DNA of 64,000 nucleotides from Dactylorhiza incarnata (GCA_033032865.1 JAWHQI010000079.1:8436501-8500500); one strand, 5' to 3'. Shown: positions 1 through 10,555, counted from the stretch's first letter. Numbers and translations are program-made. The notes: a model not told the origin generated them from the letters alone.

Positions 1-89
1 TCCTTCGTAAGGTTGGCGCAGTAGAAAATGCCATCGAGGAAGGCCCTGGCACACTTAGACCGCCCCTCAGCTTCCGTCTCGCCGACCAT
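1..89 (-). CDS. antisense ORF of Tat-like element, N-terminal 29 codons only
   Basis: The ATG at 87-89 lies about 125 bp downstream of a TATA box at 214-221 on the same strand. The frame is open from there to the window edge and begins MVGETEAEGRSK. The intervening stretch is C/T-rich, as expected of a leader. I do not recognise the product. Its place next to a second antisense gene (609-1830), also with its own TATA box, suggests one of the extra ORFs of a Tat-type element. The start is chosen because it is the first ATG after the TATA box; the rest of the gene is outside the window. Confidence 0.35.
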   Translation of the reverse strand, partial: MVGETEAEGRSKCARAFLDGIFYCANLTK

Positions 90-213
90 GATGTCTGGGA
101 TACGCGGAATCGCAAAAGCCGCGAGGGTGAGCTAGATCTGCGAGAGAATCAGAAAGAGAGAAAGCGCGAGGAAGTAACAGTAAATGCGGTGGTTGGAAAG
201 GAAAAGAGTCGGC

Positions 214-221
214 TATTTATA
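214..221 (-). promoter_or_regulatory. TATA box for the left antisense ORF
   Basis: The minus strand reads TATAAATA, followed by a C/T-rich leader and an ATG at 89. Spacing to the ATG and match to the plant TATA consensus are good. No transcript evidence is available. Confidence 0.4.
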
Positions 222-608
222 GAAATGAAAAAGGCGGGAAGAAGCCGAAGCGTCGGTATCTGCGGATAGCGGATTCACGCGGTACTCTTCCGCCTCTAGG
301 GATCCTATTCGCTCCCGGCGAGTCAGCACCCTGTCAAAGCATTCTCCCATTAATCATTGGCGAGCTAGCGCTAAATAATAAAACATAAAAAAGCAAGGGC
401 AATACGCGAGTGCGAGTAATAGAAACACAAACATAATCCGCTTAAGAGCGAGCCAGGTAGGGTGAAAGAAGAGATGAAGAACAGGGAAAATAAAGGGCTC
501 GCAAGCAAGTCAAAGTATCATCATTACAAACTTATAAAAATTGTTCGCGACCCCTCCTATCGAAGAGGAGGGGGGAAGAAAAACAATAAAAAAGCAATAC
601 AAGAATCC

Positions 609-1830
609 TCAATATCGCAGCCACTTCCAGCGACCGCGACCCCGGACACCAGAGCGAGGGGGGACTCGCGGGTAGTGATACTCGCGGAGTGACCGGTTCA
701 CCTGGCTCGTCAGCCGCATGTAATCATCGATACTAACAATGTACACCCCGGGGGAGGTCGCGTCACCATGATCGGTCGACTGTATCTTGGCGAGAACGCG
801 CGCATTCGCGTCCTCCATCGCGGCGAACCTTTCTTCATTAGCGAGCCGATCCAGCCGATTCTGCTCATGTAGATCCCTCAGCAGGGTGGTATGCTTCTGG
901 AATATCTCAGTGACCCACTTCTTCATTCGCTCTGGATCGCTGGGATCCCCCAGAAAGTCGGCGACCTGACTCGGCGAGGGGGGTGGATATATCTCCAACG
1001 CTCCAGACTCTGATTCGGAGAGAGGGGTTGTAGGATTGCCTGTGAAGTAGGAATCAACGACAAGGTGAAAAACAACACTCAATGGCGACAGTCTAACCTA
1101 GTGGAGGAATTTGAGTACTGGGCCGCTGGCGGGAGGTACCCGGCTGGCCTCGGAATGCTTCAATAAAGGTGGGGGTGAGGGCCTTACCCAGACCGGGGGC
1201 GAGCGCGGGTCTAGAGCCAAGTCCAGGTTCGGCAATCAACGTCCCTCCCGGGCTCCTCTGACCCCAGGAAGCCGAATCTAGGAGTAAGGATATTCTGATT
1301 CGGCATGGTGGGCGAGTCCGCCGGAGGAGGAACTTGTTCCTCTGGGGCCACGAGAGGGGACACTGCACAAAAAGTAGGTGTGATCTAACGAGCCAAGAGA
1401 CGTGAAGGAAGATGAGTTAAGCCGCTCACCTCGTTGTGAAGGCGAGTCCTGTCGGCCGACGACCCTCACATCCACAAGAAGAGCGTCAGCTCCACCCGTA
1501 GAAGGGAGGTGGATCTCCGTGATTGGCCTTCCTGAGGCGCTCTCATCCGGGGGATCATTCTGCGAGTAGGATAAATAAGGTCGAAAAGGAAGAATATCAA
1601 ATGGGCGAGCTTGGCGATAATACCTGCGAGGCGAGCCCATCATCAGGAGAGTGCGGCGAAGAAGAAGACCCTCCCCCACCAGCCGCGCGCCGAATGGCCT
1701 TTGCCGTTCTTAGGGAAGGCGGAGGCGGAGAGCATCGCGGAGAATTCCAGGAGGCGATGACAGCGGCTTTCCCCTTCTGGGCCGCTTGCGAGGCCTTTAG
1801 GTGAGCCAACATCTCGTCTTTTTTTGACAT
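609..1830 (-). CDS. spliced antisense gene (aORF) of Tat-like element, product unknown
   Basis: The ATG (1828-1830) follows a TATA box at 1904-1911. The first exon begins MSKKDEMLAHLKASQ. Its frame would stop at 1597, but removing 1560-1623 (CAG/GTATTA ... CTCGCAG, 64 nt) joins it in frame to a second exon. Removing 1363-1429 (GAG/GTGAGC ... TTTTTGTGCAG, 67 nt) keeps the frame open again until a TAG at 1211-1213. A further coding-like stretch, 1039 down to 609, begins after a TTCACAG acceptor and encodes an acidic, helix-rich segment (QVADFLGDPSDPERMKKW; then a run with LHEQNRLDRLANEERF likely to form a coiled coil). The third junction is not resolved, so either another intron or a disabling mutation is present. 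A diverged relative starts at 19116. Function unknown; the element context is inferred. Confidence 0.45.
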
Positions 1831-1903
1831 CGCGTTGGGGCCCGCGGCAAGTAAGAAAAGATAGAGAAGAATAAAAAGTTCGAATGACGGCCAGGGAGAG
1901 TGA

Positions 1904-1911
1904 TATTTATA
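1904..1911 (-). promoter_or_regulatory. TATA box for the spliced antisense gene
   Basis: The minus strand reads TATAAATA about 75 bp upstream of the ATG at 1830, within the internal part of the retroelement and facing away from the LTR. The diverged copy has TATATATA (19032-19039) at the same relative place. Confidence 0.45.
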
Positions 1912-2160
1912 GTAGTGGGCATGGGGCCCACCGAAAGATTCTCGCCACGTCACCGAGGGGCCGGCGAATATCAAGGGTTGGATGATTCTTCACGAGCCTA
2001 AATAGCCTCGCGAAGAGCGGGGATTGTGTACAACCCCGATATTCGCCTAGTGGATGATCAAATAAAAGTAATGCGGACCAGATCTATCAAAGGTCACCCG
2101 CGGGAAGAGGCGTGAGTCAAGATTCCCACGATCCAGAGCCTCAAGGTCGACCAGCAAGAA

Positions 2161-2320
2161 GGCGAGCGAGCCAGGTGCTCGCCGAATGCTCGCAAGGAGG
2201 CGAGCGAGCCAGAATCTCGCCGAATGATCGCAAGGAGGCGAGCGAGCCAGAAACTCGCCGAAGGATCGCAAGGAGGCGAGCGAGCCAGAAACCCGTCGAA
2301 GGGTCGCGAGGAGATAGGCG
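2161..2320 (+). repeat. 38-bp tandem array in U3 of Tat-like LTR
   Basis: Four units start at 2161, 2199, 2237 and 2275, each opening GGCGAGCGAGCCAG and continuing CTCGCCGAA. GGCGAG and CTCGCC within a unit are inverted relative to each other, so each unit can fold on itself. The fourth unit is diverged. Confidence 0.8.
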
Positions 2321-2606
2321 AGCCAGATTTCTTCCAGAGTCTCCGTGATCGACGAATCTCAGTCGAGGTCGACGAACTCAGCCCGGCGCCAGACGAAGTG
2401 CGGGCCGCATTCGACAAAATCGCCAAAACTCTGTGTTCGACGAATCCGCTGATCATCTATGATCGACGAAATCATCTATCTATCCCCGTTGTCCTGCCAT
2501 TAACCTATCCAAACAACGGAGTTCAGTTGTTAGCAGACCCATTTGGGGTGCGGATAGTAAAATCAAAAGGCGGAATCCTGCTATTCGCAGGCCAGATTAG
2601 AAAACC

Positions 2607-2614
2607 TATAAATA
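2607..2614 (+). promoter_or_regulatory. TATA box of Tat-like LTR
   Basis: TATAAATA lies about 290 bp downstream of the 38-bp array and marks the likely U3/R transition. The corresponding region of the reverse-oriented copy (around 18355) keeps the flanking sequence but has a weakened TATA. Confidence 0.5.
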
Positions 2615-3061
2615 AGACCTCAAGGGCACCTTTGGAGAGGACTTCACTTTGGCTTCTCTCTCCTCAGGCTTTCTTTGGTTAGCATTTTCAGAGCTCTCCA
2701 AGGTGCCCGAGTCTCAGCTTTGGCTTGGGAGGGGAAGCGCTCAACGATCTTCCGGGTTAGTGGAGGGACCTCCTCGCTGTGACTAAGGTTTTAGTCAATT
2801 TCCTAGTCTCCAGTCTGCCTTCTCCGAGGGATCAGTAAGGGCTAGCTGCCCCTCATTTCGGTGAGGGCCCCGAGCTCCACAAGAGGCCGAGAAATTGGTT
2901 TCAACACCTAGCATTTTCCTTTTATACAACTCTGATCTTCAACGGCTCTTAGATGTCCTTCTGAGAAGTATGGGAGAAGCTGGTGGACCCCACACGGCTT
3001 CTCTGCAACTTGCCCTAGCCGCAGGTTCCGCAACCCTACTTTTCCATAGAGAAGGACTGCG

Positions 3062-3366
3062 CTCGACGAACGCGCTGTACTCTGCGTTCGACGAACTTGT
3101 CAAACTCTGCGTTCGACCATCCCGCTTCAATATGCGTTCGACGAACCCGCTTTACTCTGCGTTCTACGAACCCGCTTCACTCTGTGTTCGACGAACCCGC
3201 TTCACTCTACGTTCGACGAACCCGCTTCACTCTGTGTTTAACGAACCCGCTGCATCCTGCGTTCGACAAACAGTCTATTGTCTGCAGTTTCTTATATCTT
3301 GTCTCAGCGGTCGACGAACTTTGTCCTGCGTTCGACGAACGGCTCTCTGCGTTCGACGAATGCGCA
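3062..3366 (-). repeat. 25-bp TTCGACGAA array in copia-1 3' LTR
   Basis: About a dozen TTCGACGAA cores, many in 25-bp units of the type CGTTCGACGAACCCGCTTCA plus CTCTG. The core is a near-palindrome. The array lies upstream of the TATA box in LTR orientation. Confidence 0.85.
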
Positions 3367-3405
3367 GATTCTCAGCGTATGATGAATTTATCAGCTGAGA
3401 CACCT

Positions 3406-3425
3406 TCTCAGCGGATCCGCTGAGA
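3406..3425. repeat. perfect 20-bp palindrome in copia-1 3' LTR
   Basis: TCTCAGCGGATCCGCTGAGA equals its own reverse complement. It is repeated intact at 10536-10555 in the other LTR, beside further TCTCAGCGG half-sites. Palindromic repeats in U3 are known from Sireviruses; this particular one I do not recognise. Confidence 0.9.
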
Positions 3426-3660
3426 CGTCTCCTTGTCTCAGCGGTTCTGACCCTTCGTCTCAGCGGTTCTGCTGAGACAAATCTTCATCTCCTTGTAGAT
3501 GATATCTTCATATCTAAGGGCTTGTTTGGCCCTTACTCTTGAGTCACCTAAGCCCGTTTGACTTATAAAAACAAAGCTTTATCAAATACAATATGTCCTT
3601 AGTATTGAGAGTGATGCCTCTTCAAATCAAGGTACTATTGAGGGCAATATACCCAACAAT

Positions 3661-4024
3661 CTCCCCCTATTTGAAGAAGGCAGAACATTCCCAATGCTAA
3701 GGTACATTAACAGCAAAGATATAGCAATAAATGATCTGTAGCATGGGCCCTAATACCCTAGGCATTTGCCCTATCTAGCATTGGCCTATCCTAAGCATTG
3801 GCCCTATCTCCCCCTTTCTGGTTTCTTTAACCTTTAACCTTCTATGGATAGGGTGGCAACATCTATTAATCCTTTTGGATCAACTTATAGGTCAACCTAT
3901 ACACACTTAGCATTTTCCATCTCCCCCTCAACCTGAGCAGGGAATTTGCTCCCCCTCAATTGGAAAGCTATTTTCTGTAATAGCAGATCCTGTTCAAAAT
4001 GAACAACCCATTCTAGCTCCCCCT
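3661..4024 (-). other. five polypurine-tract copies in copia-1 3' region
   Basis: The complement of AGGGGGAG occurs at 3661, 3808, 3921, 3949 and 4017. The first abuts the 3' LTR (TGTTGGG...) and is the functional-looking tract; the others lie within 360 bp upstream, several within the same TTGAGGGGGAG context. No gene is present between 3659 and 4035. Confidence 0.75.
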
Positions 4025-4035
4025 CAATGTGAGTA

Positions 4036-5712
4036 CTATTCTACACTCAAAATTCCTAGTTCTATCTTGAACGCATTAAACTTGGCCTCATCCAATGGCT
4101 TAGTGAAGATATCAGTCACTTGACTGTTAGTGGGGACAAATTCAAGGCTGATATCTTTACAGTCAACATGTTCTCTTATAAAATGATACCTAATCTCAAT
4201 ATGCTTAGTCCTGCTGTGAGAGACAGGATTCTTTGCATTGGAGATAGCACTGGATGAGTCACAATAAAGAGGAGAATGACTTACCTTGAGGTTGTAGTCC
4301 TCTAACTGGTGTTGAATCCACAATAGTTGAGCACAACAGCTACCTGCTGCAATGTACTCTGACTCAGCTGTGGACATTGCCACACTGGTTTGCTTTTTGC
4401 TGCTCCATGAGACCAGCCTCCTCCCTAGGAATTGACAGGTGCCACTTGTGCTTTTCCTGTCCTCTTTGCATCCTGATGGCTGCTCTACATATACTTCCTC
4501 TTTAAGATTTCCATTTAGGAATGCTGACTTGACATCCATCTGGTATACTTTGAAGCCTTTGTGGGCTGCATATGCAAGGAATAGCCTTATGGCCTCCAAC
4601 CTTGCAACTAGGGCAAAGGTTTGATCAAAGTCAATTCCTTCCTCTTGCCTGTATCCCTTTGCAACAAGCCTTTCCTTGTTCTTGATGATAGTTCCATTTT
4701 CATCCATCTTATTTCTGAAAATCCATTTGGTGCCAATTATGTTGTGTCCTTCTGGTCTTGGCACCAACTTCCATACTTTGCATCTTTTGAATTGCAGAAG
4801 TTCTTCCTGCATTGCCTGGATCCAGAATGGATCCACATTGGCCTCTTCAAACTTCTTAGGCTCTACCTGTGACAGAAAACTGAGGAACAAGGCCTCATTA
4901 TGAGCTCTGCTCCAGGTTGTCACACCTTGCTGGACATTTCCAATAATCTGTTCCTAGGGATGATCCCTTAAATGTCTTGTAGCTGCAGGTAATCTGTGCT
5001 CTACTTGCTGAACTTCTTCCACTGGTTCAGCAGCTTCTTCAGCATCTTCATCATCTTCAGCATCTTGCACCTCTGCTTCTTCTTGAACTTCTGCATCAGG
5101 ATTTGCTTTACTGCTGCTGGAAGGTTCTTGTATGGATAGTTCTTCCATTGCTTCTTCACTTCCTGTCAAAATAGAAGAACTGGGCCAGCCCTTGTAGATT
5201 AGGCTGGACTCATCAAACACTACATGCATGGACTCTTCAACAACATGGGTTTTCTTGTTATATACCCTATAGGCTATACTATGAGAGCTATATACAACAA
5301 GAATCCCCATGTTGCATTTTTCAGCAAACTTGGTTAACTGAGCTTTTCCATTGTTTAGAATGTAGCAATTAGATCCAAAGATCCTAAAGTATGAAATTGT
5401 TGGTTGTTTGCCTTTCAGAATCTCATAGGGGATAATTCCATGATCTTTATTGATGGAAGCTCTATTGAGAACATAGCATGCAGCATTGACTGCTTCAGTC
5501 CAGAAATATTCTGGGAGTGAAGAGTCACTAAGCAATGTTCTCCCAGCTTCTATCAATGATCTATTCCTCCTTTCAACCACCCCATTTTGTTGTGGGGTTC
5601 TTCGGGAGGAAAAATCTTGACTGATACCTAGTTCTTGACAGAACCTTGTCATGGCTTCAGATTGAAACTCTGTGTCATGGTCTGACCTAGTTCTGACCAC
5701 AGAACATTGCAA
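4036..5712 (-). pseudogene. pol: copia-1 integrase C-half, RT fragment and RNase H
   Basis: The reading frame runs from 5712 to 4036 with one in-frame TAG at 4954-4956, at a site where copia proteins usually read HPxEQIIG. The integrase part has the second acidic position (RSDHDTEF; the usual glycine is aspartate) and the glutamate region NGVVERRNRSL. The RT part opens normally ([19 protein letters not shown], then [20 protein letters not shown]) but at about 4455-4470 passes directly into the RNase H section ([23 protein letters not shown], then [11 protein letters not shown]). The missing part includes the catalytic YVDD. The junction keeps the frame, so the deletion is in frame. The C-terminus ends normally near 4036. 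Confidence 0.85.
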
Positions 5713-5750
5713 ATCATTCTGAATGGCCTTGACATGGCTTATGAAGACAT

Positions 5751-6503
5751 TTAGAGTATCAGATTTTTTCTAAGGAAAAATACCCATGTATATCTTGAGT
5801 GATCATCAACAATCACTAAGATATACAACTTCCCTCCTAAGCTCTGAATTGGCATAGGACCAAACAAGTCCATGTGCAATAGATAAAGACATCTCTTTGT
5901 GTCTTTGGAGCCAATGCTTTTAAAAGTGGCCCTTGTTTGCTTGCCCATTTGGCAAGCATGACATGGGCCATTTTTAACACATTTTAAATTCGGACTATTT
6001 CTAACCAAGTTCTTAGAGAATAGTCTATGTATTGTCTTATAGTTGATGCGGGCAAGTCTCTTGTGCCATTGAACACATAGAGACTCACTCTCATCTGCTA
6101 CAAGACATACATGAGAGGAAAAAGATTTGCAGAAGAAATCTAAACAGTAGACATTTCCACTCCTAGTGCCTGAAAGAATGGTCTCCAAGTCATTAGACTT
6201 TTTGATGAGGCACTTATCATTGTGATATTCAATGACATGGCCAAGAACACACATTTGTCTTATGCTGATAAGGTTGTGTTGCAACCCTTCAACATAAGCC
6301 ACTTTTGTGAAGGAGACTATGCCATTAGTGATCATACCATAACCTCTGGTGACTCCCTTTTTTGATCCCCCAAAGATGACTTTGGGTCCATTCTTCACTG
6401 CTCTGTAATCTTGCAGTAAATCCTTGGTGCCAGTCATGTGTCTTGAGCATCCACTGTCCAAGTACCATATTTGGTTGAGACTGGTACTTGAACTACCCTG
6501 CAA
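5751..6503 (-). pseudogene. pol: copia-1 protease and integrase N-half
   Basis: Starts with WYLDSGCSRHMTG, the aspartic protease active site (DSG) of copia elements. It continues through the integrase zinc-binding domain (HKRLARIN ... CHACQMGKQ) and the first catalytic aspartate (HMDLFGPM, then VIVDDHSRYTWVFFL). It ends in a frameshift before 5712, where integrase resumes in another frame, and it is out of frame with gag. Inactive as it stands. Confidence 0.85.
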
Positions 6504-6511
6504 ATAAGGAT

Positions 6512-9064
6512 TTAGTTATCCTTAGGATCCCAAAAAGCTTTGGGTCCTAGGTGCCTGTTAGTTTGATGAGATACTCTCACATTAGCTACACGCCAAGTAG
6601 GAAAGCTCTTCTTTGCATTAGGTACATTGGGATTGTACCAACAATCTATGGCAATGTGTCCCACCTTGCCACAGCACCAACACTCATGAATATTGTATCT
6701 CCTTTTCTGAACATTTTTCTGAATTGGTACGGCACTGTGCACATGTTCAGCAGAGGAGACTGCATCATTCTTTCTATCTCTTTCAGCAATGATCTGACTG
6801 AAGGATAATTTGTGGACAGTCTTGCTGCTCTTTGTCCTGACAACCTCAACTTGCTTTGGCTTGGCAGCCATACAAGATCTGAAGGAATCAGACACTGAGC
6901 AGCAGGCCTTGTCAACAGATTTGACAGCAGTCTTGCTTTTTGCTGAAGCAGATTTTGAAATGCATGCATCCTTGTTCTTGACTGAAGGTGCTGAGGCACC
7001 AAACATAAATGGTCCAGATTGGGCCATTTGTGTTTCCTCATGGGGAGATTTCATTGCACTCAATCCCATGCCCTTTCTTTCACTATGGGAGAGAGTGTTT
7101 TCCTTCCTATAGGACCTTCCATTCTTCCAGTGACCATGAATGCTTTCATGGTCATACCTGTTGGAGGGAAGTCGCACCATTTGAAAGGTGGTTTGAGGCT
7201 TAGCATTCTTCTTGCTTTTTACTCCACTCCCTTCTCCTACTTCCATCTTGTTGAATCCAGGTCCTCTCCAATTGGTTTGAGAGGAGAAGGTGTCAATAAG
7301 GGGAAACACAAATTTGGGCTTGGAGAATTGGGCCACCAGGCACTTCTCCTTTTCAAGCTTTTCTACAAGGTCCTTGATGACCTTGTTCTTTAGGGAAATA
7401 GTGCTTATTTGCACCATAGTTAACCCCTGTAAATGACTAATTTGTCTGCTCATCTGAGCCACCAGGGTGGTAGGTTCAGTGTTGACATCCTTAGTCATTT
7501 TGAGGGAAACAATTTCCTGGGCTTGCCTCTTGGCAAGCTTCTTGCTCTTCTTCAGAGCCTCCAAAAGAACACCATATTTTTCAATCAATTGATTGAGTTC
7601 TTCCTCATCTTCCATGCCCCTTCCATCAATTGATGGAGGTGCATCAGATTCTGGACTAGTCTCATAATCAGAAGAGGATATGGAATGAATTAGTACCTGC
7701 TCATGTTCTGAATTATTGTGGCTGTCCTCATCTTCAGTTAGAGCCATCAGCCCATGGTCATTGTGAATAACCTCATCCACCTCTACATCACTGTCTGAAT
7801 ATGATAGAGGGGCCCTGACTGCAATCCTACCAACAACAGGTTCTTCAACAGCAACCAGCCCAATGAGGGCTTCTTCCATTTCAGATTCTGATGAGCTAGA
7901 GTCTGATTCACTCCAGCTCTTCTTCTTCTTCTTAGCTAGAAAGGATTTCTCTCCTTTCTTGCTTCTTGATTGATGAGCCTTCTTCTCATCCTTCTCTCTT
8001 CTCTTCACAGGGCAGTCAGCAATGACATGCCCAGGCTTGCTGCAGCAATAGAAAACAACTTTGGAAGAATTATGTTTTGAGTTAGACTCATACCTGTCAC
8101 TTCTGGAGTGATGCTTTGACTCATTGCTGTCCTCCTTGTTGTGATATGAGGAGGAAGGCTTGTTCTTCCATTGCTTCCTCCTCAACAGCTTTCTGAAGTG
8201 CCTTGTATGAACAACAATTTCTTCATCAGAAGAAGAGCAGCTTGATGAGCTAGGCTCAAAATCTTCTGGTTCAGCAGATCTTCTGGGAGGAGAGTGAGCC
8301 TTCTCTCTCCCTCTTCTTGAGCTTTCAGCCTTGAAGGCCAGGGAATTCTCCTTAGTATCACCCTTTGCCTTCTACTCTTCTTCCTTCCTGGCAGTCAGAT
8401 GCATTTCATAGGAGAGCAACTTTCCATAGAGAGTTTGGGGAGGAGTTTCAGTCAACTTAGCCACCTCCCTTATGACACAAATTTTTGTGTCCCAATCTCT
8501 TATTAGGGATCTGAGGAACTTATCATTTAGCTCATAATTTGTGAACACTCTCTCATAGGTTCTTAGTTCATTAATTATTCTAAAGAACCATTCATAACAC
8601 ATGGAGATGCTCTCCTGCCCTTGCTGCCTGAAAGCTTCATATTCCTGATTGATGAGTGACTTCCTGTCATTCCTCACATCTTCAGTCCCTTCCATGTACA
8701 TTATTAGTGTATCCCATATCTCCTTAGCAGATCCACAGTGCACCAAATTTTGAAAAGTTGAGTCATCAATAGCATTGACTATGATATTTTGAGCCCTTTT
8801 ATCCATAGTAGCCAATGCTATCTCATCCTTGGTCATTTCCGTGTATGGTTTGCCTACTTGCCTGGTAGGATCAACAGAGGAGGGTTTTGTGATAATGAAG
8901 GGGCCTTCCTGAACAGTAATGTAGATTCTAGGGTCTGATGGTTCCATGTACAGCCTAACCCTCTGCTTCCATATGTTAAAGTTGGCTTTGTTACATATGG
9001 GCAGTTTCATTGAGCTCATCTCCTTCTGCATTACACTGGAGGCCATTGGGTTTTGACTAGACAA
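6512..9064 (-). pseudogene. gag: copia-1 gag, one in-frame stop
   Basis: The ATG at 9064 opens a frame that runs to 6512 with a single TAG at 8372-8374. The N-terminal part (MKLPICNKANFNIWKQRV, later YEAFRQQGQESISMCYEWF) is the copia capsid domain. After the stop come a serine- and glutamate-rich stretch, a first degenerate zinc knuckle (around FYCCSKPGHVIADC, first cysteine displaced), an acidic segment, and an intact knuckle CWCCGKVGHIAIDC near the end. At about 850 codons it is long for copia gag, as in Sireviruses. Not in frame with the protease that follows. Confidence 0.8.
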
Positions 9065-9110
9065 AACCTTTTAGGATCTGGTCAGACTGTTAAGTCCTTC
9101 TTGACCAACC

Positions 9111-9124
9111 TCCCTCTGATACCA
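9111..9124 (-). other. copia-1 primer binding site (tRNA-Met type)
   Basis: The minus strand reads TGGTATCAGAGGGA two bases after the LTR end (...TTCATTCA). Plant copia elements usually have TGGTATCAGAGC complementary to initiator tRNA-Met. Confidence 0.8.
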
Positions 9125-9163
9125 CTTGAATGAATATAAGGTTTGTAGTCTAAATCACCTAGA

Positions 9164-9189
9164 GGGGGGGGGGGGGGGGGGGGGGGGGG
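9164..9189. repeat. 26-base poly(G) run near U5 end of copia-1
   Basis: An uninterrupted run of 26 G, about 40 bp from the primer site. Copia-2 has a 16-base G run (14840-14855) at the equivalent place. Exact length may be a sequencing artefact. Confidence 0.85.
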
Positions 9190-9428
9190 AATAGGTCTTT
9201 TGGGTTTTACTTGATTATTATGGACTGTTAGAACTATTCCAAGAAGAAAATCAAGCAACACGGAAAACACACATGCATGTATAGAGGTTCCTCAAGACAG
9301 GGTGTCTTGAGTAGTCCTCTTTCCCCCTTCACCTTTCTAACAATTTGTTCGACAAGGCCAAATCCTCCAAACTTGGCTCAAAAGAGCTTACAACGTAGAT
9401 CCCTTATGATCTCTCAGGTTTTCTCAAA

Positions 9429-9752
9429 CCCTACCTCAGGCACAACAGCCCTACAACTCAGATCAGCTCCTGATCCTACAGATCAGACCTCAGCAGGTCC
9501 TACAACTCAGACTACAATATGTCCTACCTCAGGCACAACAGCCCTACCTCAGATCAGCTCCTGATCCTACAGCTCAGACCACAGCAGGTCCTACAACTCA
9601 GAGGATTCCTCCTCCTACAACTCAGGCAATGAAGCCCTACAACACAGATCACTCAGATCCTACACTTAGGCCTTCAGCCCTACAACTCAGAACCCTCAGG
9701 TTCCTACAAACTCAGACCAAATGGTCTTACAGCTCAGGCAAGATGCCCTACA
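9429..9752 (-). repeat. degenerate minisatellite in R/U5 of copia-1 5' LTR
   Basis: Roughly 12- to 25-bp units with the core CCTACAACTCAG or CCTACCTCAGGCACAACAG, repeated about 15 times with variation. Open frames here are by-products of the repeat. Confidence 0.7.
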
Positions 9753-10045
9753 GAAAAATGATTTAGAAATTTATTCTACAGTAGAGGTACTCTCTTATAG
9801 ATCCTGCACTGACTGTGCTTCCTGTTGCTGAAGATGTTGATTACAACAACAACTTGATCTTCCTCTTCAATAGAGTGATGGAAGATCACCTTGCTCCTTC
9901 TGGTGGAGGAGCTATCTTCTTCTCTCTGTTTCTTCTTCTCTTTCAGGGAGCAGGAAGAAAGTCGAGAGCAGCTGCCGTCAATGAAACAGTTGATTTTCTT
10001 TTTGCACGCGACGAAAGAATGCTTCAAATGTGCCATAGCATTTTC

Positions 10046-10053
10046 CTTTTATA
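10046..10053 (-). promoter_or_regulatory. TATA box of copia-1 LTR
   Basis: TATAAAAG on the minus strand, about 135 bp downstream of the TTCGACGAA array. In the 3' LTR copy the same place reads TATAAAAG as well (around 2918-2925). Confidence 0.6.
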
Positions 10054-10187
10054 CAGCTCTGATCTTCAACGGCTCTTAGATGTCCTTCTGAGAAGTATGG
10101 GAGAAGTTGGTGGACCCCACATGGCTTGTCTGCAACTTTCCCTAGCCGCAGGTTCCGCCGCCCTACTTTTCCGTAGAGAAGGACTGC

Positions 10188-10490
10188 GCTCGACGAACGT
10201 GCTGTACTCTATGTTCGACGAACTTGTCAAACTATGTGTTCGATGATCCTGCTTCACTCTGCGTTCGACGAACCCGTTTCACTCTGCGTTCGACGAACCC
10301 GCTTCACTCTGCGTTCGACGAACCCGCTTCACTCTGCATTCGACGAACCCGCTTCACTCTGCGTTCGACGAACCCGCTGCATCCTGCGTTCGACGAACAG
10401 ACTATTGTCTGTAGTTTCTTCTATCTCGTCTCAGCGGTCGACGAACTTTATCCTGCGTTCGACGAACGGCTCTCTACGTTCGACGAACGC
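10188..10490 (-). repeat. 25-bp TTCGACGAA array in copia-1 5' LTR
   Basis: Units at 10261, 10286, 10311, 10336 and 10361 show an exact 25-bp period (GCGTTCGACGAACCCGCTTC plus ACTCT); flanking units are less regular. More regular than the array in the 3' LTR. Confidence 0.85.
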
Positions 10491-10535
10491 GCAGATTCTC
10501 AGCGTATGATGAATTTATCAGTTGAGACACCTTCT

Positions 10536-10555
10536 TCTCAGCGGATCCGCTGAGA
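10536..10555. repeat. perfect 20-bp palindrome in copia-1 5' LTR
   Basis: Second copy of TCTCAGCGGATCCGCTGAGA, unchanged between the two LTRs although surrounding bases have changed. Confidence 0.9.

Larger units (their letters stand above)
1..2906 (+). mobile_element. Tat-like Ty3/gypsy element, 3' portion with antisense genes and 3' LTR
   Basis: The right end is an LTR (2025-2906) preceded by a purine-rich tract at about 2010-2024. To its left lie genes read on the opposite strand, each with its own TATA box. Antisense ORFs between pol and the 3' LTR are a known trait of the Tat/Ogre lineage of plant gypsy elements; the lineage call rests on that layout, since no pol is in the window. A second, diverged copy in opposite orientation lies at 18027-19485 and shares the polypurine tract, the LTR start and the position of the antisense gene. 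The right boundary falls inside the 3' LTR of copia-1, so this element most likely inserted there; its 5' part and the rest of that LTR would lie left of the window. Confidence 0.65.
2025..2906 (+). repeat. 3' LTR of Tat-like element
   Basis: The LTR starts TGTGTACAACCCCGA right after the purine tract GCGAAGAGCGGGGA and ends GGTTTCAACA. Start and tract are matched almost base for base on the other strand at 18911-18935. It contains a 38-bp tandem array (2161-2320), several TTCGACGAA-like motifs (2347-2470), a TATA box (2607-2614) and a region around 2500-2780 that matches the LTR at 18027-18921. It is followed by CCTAG, close to the CATAG found at the equivalent site of the uninterrupted copia-1 LTR, as expected for an insertion there. 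Confidence 0.6.
2907..3658 (-). repeat. copia-1 3' LTR, truncated by the Tat-like element
   Basis: From 2912 to 3658 it matches 10042-10798 closely, starting on the minus strand with TGTTGGGTATATTGCC. The matching sequence stops at about 2907, where the Tat-like LTR ends, so the remaining 900 bp of this LTR should lie beyond the Tat-like element, left of the window. Confidence 0.85.

Noticed and set aside
3062..3366. CRISPR-like repeat array
   Set aside because: 25-bp units without unique spacers, in a plant LTR; it is a tandem repeat.
9277..9564. 95-codon frame with repeated proline, threonine and serine
   Set aside because: Product of the CCTACAACTCAG minisatellite in the copia-1 LTR.
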